A stretch of DNA of 12,876 nucleotides from Spirochaetaceae bacterium (GTDB lineage: Bacteria > Spirochaetota > Spirochaetia > Treponematales > Breznakiellaceae). Positions 8,064-12,876 of this stretch are shown in pieces. A model generated the notes under the pieces. The model saw nothing but the letters and a program-made list of their open reading frames with translations. It did not search any database and was not told the origin of the DNA. How positions within the stretch are numbered: the first letter of the stretch is position 1; every line of letters begins with the position of its first letter. The DNA is taken from NCBI GenBank assembly GCA_031255315.1, contig JAIRSS010000120.1, forward strand, positions 1-12,876, read 5' to 3'. The position numbers and the translations under genes were made by a program.

Positions 8064-8802
8064 GGATATAAAAGAGAAAGAAGCTATAAAAACGCCGTTA
8101 TCACCGGAAGTAAAAAAACTGCCGGTGATAAAAATGTTGATCTTCATTGTTGACTGGGGTAAAATCAAGGCTGTTTCATCGGTTTTTGAACAGGAAAACG
8201 TCCGGTTTCATTTTATCAGTAAGGGCAGGGGGACCGCTAGTTCCGAAATCCTCGATTTGCTGGGGATAGGGGCCAGCGACAAGGCGGTGATTATCTGCCT
8301 TGAACAGGAAGTCATGATTCCGGTTCTCCTGAAAAGAGTCCGAAAAAAACTCGGGTTTCACAGCCCCGGCGCAGGCATAGCCTTTACTATTCCCCTTTCA
8401 GGGATCAATAATCCCATTCTGAAAGTTTTTAAAGAGCGTATTCGCAAGAATGAAAAAATATCACCCGAGACAGGAGCGGTAAAAATGAGCGATATAAAAC
8501 ATGATCTTATTGTTTCAATTATAAATCAAGGGTACAGTGACGAATTTATGACCATCGCCCGGGAAGCGGGCGCTACCGGCGGTACGGTATTAAGCGCCCG
8601 GGGTCTGACCCATCAGGGGCCGGTCAAATTTTTCGGCGTTTCGGTCCAGGAAGAACGGGAAATCATCATTATTCTGACCAACCGGGAAAAAAAAGCCGTC
8701 ATTATGCAGGCGGTCAGCCAGGCGTACGGCATCACCACCGATGCGATGGGCGTCATCTTCTCCTTGCCGGTGGATAATGTTGCCGGTCTCAGTTTTGAAT
8801 GA
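8056..8802 (+). CDS. Tandem PII-like domain protein
   Basis: A 248-residue protein of two PII-type (GlnB-like ferredoxin fold) domains. Domain 1 spans about residues 24-118 (KMLIFIVDWGKIKAVSSVFE ... GAGIAFTIPLSGI) and domain 2 about 148-244 (HDLIVSIINQGYSDEFMTIA ... TTDAMGVIFSLPVDNV); each ends in the characteristic G-(I/V)-(A/I)-F-(T/S)-(I/L)-P strand. A single PII subunit is about 112 residues, so this is a fusion with an N-terminal extension of about 22 residues. Neither domain has a tyrosine in its loop equivalent to the uridylylated Tyr51 of GlnB, so that control looks absent. The start is the ATG at 8056, with AGGAGG (8041-8046) well placed; the frame stays open further upstream but only inside DUF1538. 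Its role is inferred from adjacency: sensing a nucleotide or metabolite and gating the DUF1538 protein. Confidence 0.85.
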   Translation: MNEDIKEKEAIKTPLSPEVKKLPVIKMLIFIVDWGKIKAVSSVFEQENVRFHFISKGRGTASSEILDLLGIGASDKAVIICLEQEVMIPVLLKRVRKKLGFHSPGAGIAFTIPLSGINNPILKVFKERIRKNEKISPETGAVKMSDIKHDLIVSIINQGYSDEFMTIAREAGATGGTVLSARGLTHQGPVKFFGVSVQEEREIIIILTNREKKAVIMQAVSQAYGITTDAMGVIFSLPVDNVAGLSFE

Positions 8803-9103
8803 TGATCAATCTGCTTTTTGGATGACGCCGGATTTTGATTTTGGGAAGCACGGAAGACAAGTACAGCAATGGGGATATGAGGGCCGTGATAATCCGCAAA
8901 TTGGTTGCGGCCTGTCGAATTTTTCGGATGTTTCAATCGTAAGACTCTGGTAAGCGCGCAATGCCGTGAAACATACCGCCAACCCGTAAAAGGACGGGGT
9001 GGTTTATAGTCAAGAGAAAAAAAGCGGAAAGAAGGCGCTGTGATAGTGAAGCTGGGGCTTCCAAAGGCTCGTATAAAATCGTTTTTAGACGATAGTATCT
9101 CTC
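8803..9103 (+). other. Intergenic gap with two hairpin candidates, no convincing gene
   Basis: This gap holds two possible transcript-end structures. One is CCGCAA/TTGCGG (8894-8899 with 8905-8910, 5-nt loop), with a T-run about ten bases later. The other, better one is listed separately at 8978-9006. Short frames here (for example 8741-8953, or a 31-codon GTG frame ending at the TAA 9132-9134) have no recognisable protein features. I see no RNA gene. Confidence 0.4.
8978..9006 (+). terminator. Likely terminator of the DUF1538-PII operon
   Basis: CCAACCCGT (8979-8987) pairs with ACGGGGTGG (8994-9002) in 8 of 9 positions, with one A/G mismatch and a 6-nt loop, followed directly by TTTA. It is about 176 nt past the PII stop. 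The T-tract is short, so efficiency is uncertain. Confidence 0.4.
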
Positions 9104-9133
9104 TTACAATACCCATTAAAAATACAGTATATT
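9104..9133 (+). promoter_or_regulatory. Probable promoter of the YitT-family gene
   Basis: TTACAA (9104-9109), an 18-nt spacer, then TATATT (9128-9133). The expected start of transcription, about seven bases after the -10, falls on or next to the ATG at 9140. That would make a leaderless message, consistent with the absence of any Shine-Dalgarno sequence before this ATG. Confidence 0.5.
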
Positions 9134-9139
9134 AAACGT

Positions 9140-10018
9140 ATGGTTCAATCTGCTGGGCGTACTATCAAACGTCTCTCCCTCGTCCTCCTCGGCTCGGTTT
9201 TAATGGCGTTCAATATTAATACTTTTGTCCGCACCGGAGGGCTCATCCCTGGCGGTTTTACCGGAGTGACCCTGCTCTTCCAGGAAACCGCCCTGCGTTT
9301 TTTCGGCATCCAGGTACCCTTCAGTATTATTCTGTACATCCTGAATGCGATTCCGGCGATTATTTGTTTTAGGTCCATTGGGAAAAAATTTACCCTTTAT
9401 TCATGTTTAGTGATCTTGATCAGCGGGCTCTTGACCGATATTATGCCATCCATTTCTCTATTAACACAGGTCTTGCAAGTCCACGACGCCTTGCTTTCGG
9501 CGGTCTTCGGCGGTATACTGAACGCTGTCTCCATCAGCCTCTGCCTCTATGCGGACGCCACAACCGGCGGGACGGATTTTATTGCCATCTTCATATCCGA
9601 AAAATACCGGAAGGACGCGTGGAATTATATTTTTGCGGGAAACTGTGTGATTCTGATGGCGGCGGCCTTTCTCTTTACCCTGGACAGAGCGCTTTACTCT
9701 ATTATCTTTCAGTTTACCACTACCGTGGCCCTGTCTTCCCTGTACCGGAGCTACCAGCAACGGACGTTACTCATCATTACCGGCAAGCCCGATGAGATTT
9801 ACACCTTCATCAAGGAGCAGACTAACCACGGCGCTACCGCTTTCCGCGGCATAGGTTATTACGAAAAGACGGAACGGACTATGCTTTATTCGGTGGTGTC
9901 CGCCAACGAAATTTCGCTGCTGGTGAACGGCATCAAAAAAATTGACAGTTCCGCGTTTATCAATATCCTTAAAACCGAACAAATCAACGGCAGGTTCTAC
10001 AAACCGCCTAAGGATTAA
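9140..10018 (+). CDS. YitT-family membrane protein (DUF161 plus DUF2179)
   Basis: A 292-residue inner-membrane protein. Residues 1-205 contain about five hydrophobic segments with YitT landmarks: an N-terminal LGSVLMAFNINTFV segment, the loop GGLIPGGFTGVTLLF (33-47) and TTGGTDFIAIFIS (141-153). Residues ~207-287 form the soluble DUF2179 domain (RTLLIITGKPDEIYTFI ... HGATAFRGIGYYEK ... SSAFINILKTEQINGRFY). Length and order match the usual YitT protein, a family of unproven molecular function often annotated as transport-like. The start is fixed by fit to the family N-terminus; the next in-frame ATG would remove part of the first helix. No co-transcribed neighbour: the next gene is convergent, 77 nt away, with no clear terminator between them. 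Confidence 0.9.
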   Translation: MVQSAGRTIKRLSLVLLGSVLMAFNINTFVRTGGLIPGGFTGVTLLFQETALRFFGIQVPFSIILYILNAIPAIICFRSIGKKFTLYSCLVILISGLLTDIMPSISLLTQVLQVHDALLSAVFGGILNAVSISLCLYADATTGGTDFIAIFISEKYRKDAWNYIFAGNCVILMAAAFLFTLDRALYSIIFQFTTTVALSSLYRSYQQRTLLIITGKPDEIYTFIKEQTNHGATAFRGIGYYEKTERTMLYSVVSANEISLLVNGIKKIDSSAFINILKTEQINGRFYKPPKD

Positions 10019-10095
10019 GCGCATTCTAAACTACCCGATTACACATCATTCACGCAGATGCGTCATAAAGGCGGAAAATTTAAGCCCTGTCGTTA

Positions 10096-11034
10096 TTACC
10101 GGGACTCCCTTCCGATAGGGCTTCCTATCCAGATGCTCTCCCCTAGGTAATCCATCCGCCGGCCTTCAATCAGAATCTGCACATCCGTAATGTTCGAAAA
10201 TTCTGTTGCGGTCCAGACTATCTGCTTGAGTTGTCCTGCGTAGCCTTCAACCCCGTACTCATTAAACAGAAAGTTTTCATTAAAGTTGATATATGCGGTG
10301 GAACCCCGAACGGAAGCGGAAAGAAGGCGGGTTTCTCGCGGTATCAGAGAAATCAGCCCCCGGCTGGTTTCCTCCGCCGAAGGCCCCTGAAGCAGGACGT
10401 TCAGAGCGTCAACCAGCGGCGAATTGGTGGCCGGGAGATTCCGGGTTACTTTGGTTCGCAGGATAGTCCCATCCGGATCAACCTCCACAAGGTACAAAGC
10501 CCGTTCCCGCCGGGCTTCCGGAGAATTTTGTTGCTGTACACGCGCCCGGGGAGGCTCTGGCTGATCGGTCCTTTCCTGGGGAACGGCGGTCCGGGGTTCT
10601 GTCAACGCCGGATCCTCCGTCTCCTGCGTCTCCGCCGGCGGTTCGGAGGCTGTAGGAGGGGGCGCCGTCTCAAGGGGCGGACTTTCCCAGGACGGACTGT
10701 TGTCTGGACCGGAGGGTTCGTATAGACGATCCGTCTCCGGCGCGGCATCCTCGGCTTCCTCCTCTTCGGGCAACAAAATATTCCGGCCTTTAACAGGACG
10801 ATTCAAAAGAAAATCGACTACGCCCGTATTCCGAAGGCTTGTCTGAATAGCGTTCATATTAACAATAAACAGGCAGATAACTAAAACAAAAAAAACCAAC
10901 CAGAAGATAAAAACCGCGCTTCGTTTTTTCGAGTTCTCCTGGTTAGCCGAATTTTTTCTTCTGGACCCATACGGCTTAGAAGATGAAGATGATGTTTTAG
11001 CGTTCGTTCTTTTAGATTTTTCTTCAAATGCCAC
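10096..11034 (-). CDS. Membrane-anchored GerMN-domain protein
   Basis: A 312-residue protein from a GTG start. Residues 1-38 are a basic, Ser-rich cytoplasmic tail; 39-59 form one membrane segment (VFIFWLVFFVLVICLFIV); 85-175 are an acidic, Pro/Glu/Thr-rich linker likely to span the periplasm or peptidoglycan; about 178-300 form a GerMN domain (ALYLVEVDPDGTILRTKVTR, SPLVDALNVLLQGPS, STAYINFNENF, VWTATEFSNITDVQILIEG). GerMN domains occur in GerM and in many envelope proteins and are thought to act in wall- or surface-associated assemblies. The GTG at 11034, 16 nt after the LPP20-like stop, is preferred because the upstream ATG (11166) would overlap that gene by over 100 nt. No strong ribosome site is seen, so the start is moderately certain and coupling to the upstream gene is likely. 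Last gene of the operon. Confidence 0.8.
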   Translation of the reverse strand: MAFEEKSKRTNAKTSSSSSKPYGSRRKNSANQENSKKRSAVFIFWLVFFVLVICLFIVNMNAIQTSLRNTGVVDFLLNRPVKGRNILLPEEEEAEDAAPETDRLYEPSGPDNSPSWESPPLETAPPPTASEPPAETQETEDPALTEPRTAVPQERTDQPEPPRARVQQQNSPEARRERALYLVEVDPDGTILRTKVTRNLPATNSPLVDALNVLLQGPSAEETSRGLISLIPRETRLLSASVRGSTAYINFNENFLFNEYGVEGYAGQLKQIVWTATEFSNITDVQILIEGRRMDYLGESIWIGSPIGRESR

Positions 11035-11050
11035 AATACAATTCAACCGT

Positions 11051-12043
11051 TTAATAGGATTCCATATATTCCCGCAAAACTTCGGGAAATTCCGCTTTAA
11101 TTTTCCGTTCAGCCCCGATATACGCCCGGTTGTCTGCCTCCGCCTGGCTCTGAGTATGCGACTCACGATTGGTAATAGTATACGTAAACAGTTCCATATC
11201 GTTCAATGTATCTTTTAAGACCGCATTTATCCCATAGCGGGTATTGTAGAATTGGGTTTTCGGCGCTTCCGACAAGGTCATCGTAACCTCAAGCGTATAC
11301 CGGGAATTCCGGCTGCCGGTTCTGAAACCCGCGCTGGTAAATATTCCCGCAAAGGCGCTCCTGATCCGTCCGCCTCTGTCGCCGGATAAAACCCGCACAT
11401 CCACAGGAATACTTTTTGCCTGATCCAGAGCAGCAGTTATCCTGGCAGAAAGCGCGGCAAGTTCATCCTGCCGGTTCCATCCGCCAAGCATACTATGAAC
11501 TAAAACCAATACACCGGCTTTATCGAGAGATTCTTGGGCCCGCCGGCATTTCGAGATGGTTTCAAAAGAAACGCCCTTTGAAATATCAATAAGATCGTTG
11601 ATCTCAACCAGCGCTTTATTGATTTCTTCGGAATACCGGGGAGCGCATTTTGCCTTTTCCATGACGGCGACAGCGTACCAGAGCTTTTGTCGTTCATCAT
11701 TCCAAACAGCTTTAATTTCCGCGCCAATAAGGGAATCCAGCGCGGAAACGGCTTCAATGGTTTGGAACGCTTCCGTTGATGATGAAGAACGGCCGTTTTC
11801 CTGTCGTTCCGAATCTTTCAGTGTGATGGTATTAACCACGGACTGCTTAAAATACGCGGTAAGACTCCCCAGCGCGCTGCTTTCCGCCCGGCTTCGATCC
11901 TGCCCGCTGCCGGAGGCGGAAACGAAAAGGGAATCGGGAAACACGGCGGACGGCCTGTTTACCCATACCGGCGTATCCCTCTGGGCGTTCACCCCCGCCA
12001 ATCCACTACACAACAGAAAAACCGCACATGCAATTTGCTTCAT
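11051..12043 (-). CDS. LPP20-like exported protein
   Basis: A 330-residue protein with a signal peptide (MKQIACAVFLLCSGLAGVNA, AXA-type cleavage before QRD). The mature N-terminus reads TPVWVNRPSAVFPDSLFVSA, then SGSGQDRSRAESSALGSLTA and a YFKQSV motif. This is the pattern of the LPP20 lipoprotein family: PxWV, a PDS-F-x-SA strand, a GSG-x-SRAEA-type helix and a following F-x-Q helix. A second domain (about 190-300) carries VRVLSGDRGGRIRSAF and a beta-rich YTLEVTMTLSEAP segment. The cysteine in LLCSG is a poor lipobox, so peptidase I processing seems likelier than lipidation. I chose the ATG at 12043 (GGAAGG about 11 nt upstream) over an in-frame TTG at 12064 that would put a charged stretch before the signal peptide. 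Located outside the cytoplasm; exact role unknown. Confidence 0.75.
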   Translation of the reverse strand: MKQIACAVFLLCSGLAGVNAQRDTPVWVNRPSAVFPDSLFVSASGSGQDRSRAESSALGSLTAYFKQSVVNTITLKDSERQENGRSSSSTEAFQTIEAVSALDSLIGAEIKAVWNDERQKLWYAVAVMEKAKCAPRYSEEINKALVEINDLIDISKGVSFETISKCRRAQESLDKAGVLVLVHSMLGGWNRQDELAALSARITAALDQAKSIPVDVRVLSGDRGGRIRSAFAGIFTSAGFRTGSRNSRYTLEVTMTLSEAPKTQFYNTRYGINAVLKDTLNDMELFTYTITNRESHTQSQAEADNRAYIGAERKIKAEFPEVLREYMESY

Positions 12044-12080
12044 AATCCCAAAAACCTTCCGCAATCCTTAATCCGACCGC

Positions 12081-12236
12081 CTAATTATTCAGCGCATTAT
12101 CCATCCGCCCCGCAGCTTCAACCGCGGCGTTGCGTTCCCTGTCCAGACTGCGGGCATTCTTTTTTTTTGTAACACAGGCCGTACACATCAACGCTCCCAA
12201 AACCGCGACAAGCAATAAAAGTGCTGCCTTCTTCAT
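12081..12236 (-). CDS. Small putative lipoprotein, 51 residues
   Basis: Too short for most gene finders. It starts MKKAALLLLVAVLGALMCTA, a short basic and hydrophobic leader followed by two cysteines (C18, C21). The TAC at 19-21 or LMC at 16-18 could serve as a relaxed spirochaetal lipobox, leaving a mature peptide of about 30 residues that is Lys-rich, then charged and helical (ARSLDRERNAAVEAAGRMDN). GGAGG (12243-12247) lies six bases before the ATG, an excellent ribosome site, and the stop is 37 nt before the LPP20-like gene on the same strand. First gene of the envelope operon; probably anchored in the membrane. No named family recognised. Confidence 0.75.
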   Translation of the reverse strand: MKKAALLLLVAVLGALMCTACVTKKKNARSLDRERNAAVEAAGRMDNALNN

Positions 12237-12262
12237 ACATTCCCTCCAAAATTAATTATTAT

Positions 12263-12303
12263 TGAGACGGTTCCAACACCCGGTTGATTTTGGAACCGTC
12301 TCA
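12263..12303 (-). repeat. Perfect 14-bp inverted repeat in the lipoprotein leader
   Basis: Arms 12263-12276 and 12290-12303 (TGAGACGGTTCCAA and its complement) with a 13-nt loop. On the minus strand it sits about 15 nt before the ribosome site of the small lipoprotein and has no adjoining T-tract. On the plus strand a T6 run (12312-12317) follows 8 nt after the stem, but no plus-strand gene leads into it. It could be an attenuator, an RNA-stabilising hairpin or a dispersed palindromic element. Confidence 0.7.
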
Positions 12304-12415
12304 CCATTCTGTTTTTTAACGTCCGTCCTTCACCGCCAATTATGTTCACAAGGATCCACTTTTTGAATCAACCCATATCTCTAATATCATCACGCCGGGT
12401 AACTCACTAACCGCA

Positions 12416-12451
12416 AGTATACTGGTTATCACAAGACCGGTTAAACCGATC
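12416..12451 (-). promoter_or_regulatory. Operator-like palindrome and possible second promoter
   Basis: Palindrome GACCGGTTAAACCGATC (12435-12451), symmetrical around 12443 with one mismatched pair. On the minus strand TTAACC (12439-12444), a 17-nt spacer and TATACT (12416-12421) could form a second promoter whose -35 lies within the palindrome. Regulated transcription is possible but unproven. Confidence 0.35.
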
Positions 12452-12488
12452 CTGACGGGACGGCGCGTCAACCATAGCGGCGGCAAAT

Positions 12489-12517
12489 AGTATAAAATAC
12501 CTAACCGGGCATGTCAA
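12489..12517 (-). promoter_or_regulatory. Near-consensus promoter for the lipoprotein/LPP20/GerMN operon
   Basis: On the minus strand: -35 TTGACA (12512-12517, 6/6), exact 17-nt spacer, -10 TATACT (12489-12494, 5/6). Transcription would start near 12482, giving a leader of about 245 nt before the small lipoprotein. The 12237-12549 gap also contains the stem-loop and palindrome listed separately. Two short frames in it (a 41-codon TTG frame and a 38-codon GTG frame ending in ATGA overlap with the lipoprotein start) look like chance. Confidence 0.7.
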
Positions 12518-12549
12518 GGTATCGCGTTGCCTCACAGCAATTCTCATTT

Positions 12550-12876
12550 TCATTCCATGTCTTCATCGGCGGTGATAAAGACCAGGAAATCCCGCCAGGT
12601 TTCATGCAGGACATAGCGCAGGGCGGCATGCATCTCGTAGAAAAACATATCACACCGTCCCGCATGCTTCCGGGCCTCCCGGAAATCCTTGTCCCCCAAC
12701 TCCAGTATCGTATGTAACTGGAACCCTGTCAGGTTCAAGATAAAAAAGACTTCAGACGCATGCTTCTTCCCGTGTCCGAAATTGTGCTGGAGATTGTATC
12801 CCCGGTTCTTCAGTACGTTGTTGTGCTCGTTCTCTATCTTCCACCGGGTCCGCCCGCACGAGGCCAGGTGCCCGAC
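12550..12876 (-). CDS. Transposase C-terminal part, truncated by the window edge
   Basis: Open from the right edge to the TGA at 12550-12552 (108 residues). It begins GHLASCGRTRWKIENEHNNV and continues LKNRGYNLQHNFGHGKKHAS, followed by a hydrophobic helix. The RW-x-IEN...N..LK..GY.L.HNFGHG pattern is the end of the catalytic domain of an IS4-like DDE transposase: R-x3-E resembles the conserved R and E of the YREK motif, and that Glu would be the third acidic residue. The intact-looking C-terminus shows no frameshift in the visible part. The first part of the gene and the other end of the element are outside the window; the near terminus should lie between 12303 and 12550 but I cannot define it. 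Confidence 0.8.
   Translation of the reverse strand, partial: VGHLASCGRTRWKIENEHNNVLKNRGYNLQHNFGHGKKHASEVFFILNLTGFQLHTILELGDKDFREARKHAGRCDMFFYEMHAALRYVLHETWRDFLVFITADEDME

Larger units (their letters stand above)
12303..12876 (-). mobile_element. Edge of an insertion sequence
   Basis: Inferred from the truncated transposase gene. The boundary within 12303-12550 is not resolved because the partner terminal repeat is not in the window; the start given is an outer limit only. Confidence 0.45.

Noticed and set aside
8613..9116. 167-codon minus-strand frame across the PII end and the following gap
   Set aside because: Half of it is antisense to the PII-like gene and the rest has no recognisable motif or ribosome site.
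10019..10095. Terminator between the convergent YitT and GerMN genes
   Set aside because: Only a 5-bp ACGCA/TGCGT pair with a 2-nt loop and no T-tract is present.
11556..12071. 171-codon plus-strand frame opposite the LPP20-like gene
   Set aside because: Antisense shadow; no ribosome site and the opposite strand has a signal peptide and family motifs.
12303..12480. Two short minus-strand frames chained by GTGA and ATGA overlaps before the small lipoprotein
   Set aside because: The stop/start overlaps are striking but the frames use rare-looking codons, one runs through the perfect hairpin, and neither has a credible ribosome site or protein features.

Overview
This window looks like a chromosomal segment of a spirochaete, most likely a moderate-GC treponeme of the termite-gut type. 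That assignment is an inference from three things: a giant SpiroCoCo-type coiled-coil gene, an envelope operon of small lipoprotein, LPP20-like and GerMN-domain genes, and base composition near 50% GC by eye. No rRNA, tRNA or CRISPR array was seen.

Left part (1-4390, + strand). The 3' part of a very large coiled-coil gene runs in from the left edge. It begins inside an array of 240-nt (80-residue) tandem repeats and ends with a small helix-turn-helix-like module. After about 250 nt comes a secreted DUF4097 beta-strand-repeat protein, and then a 20-nt perfect palindrome separating it from a convergent operon.

Middle left (4391-6330, - strand). A compact three-gene operon encodes a YtrA-type GntR repressor, an ABC ATPase and an ABC-2-like permease. 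Their reading frames overlap by 4 and 7 nt. The operon has a good sigma-70-type promoter whose spacer and -10 carry a GTATTAAT-N10-ATTAATAC palindrome, so it is probably autoregulated.

Middle right (6420-10018, + strand). A DUF1538 membrane protein with two internal repeats overlaps by 8 nt a gene for a protein made of two fused PII-like domains. This pair is the best candidate here for a little-described system: a probable transporter with a dedicated, atypical PII-type regulator. After a 337-nt gap comes a YitT-family membrane protein whose predicted promoter places the transcript start at or beside the ATG.

Right part (10096-12876, - strand). An operon of a 51-residue lipoprotein, an LPP20-like exported protein and a membrane-anchored GerMN-domain protein probably forms an envelope module. 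Its leader holds a near-consensus promoter, an operator-like palindrome and a perfect 14-bp stem-loop. The promoter starts 33 bp past the stop codon of a transposase gene that runs off the right edge, so the insertion sequence may have supplied or displaced the operon's promoter.
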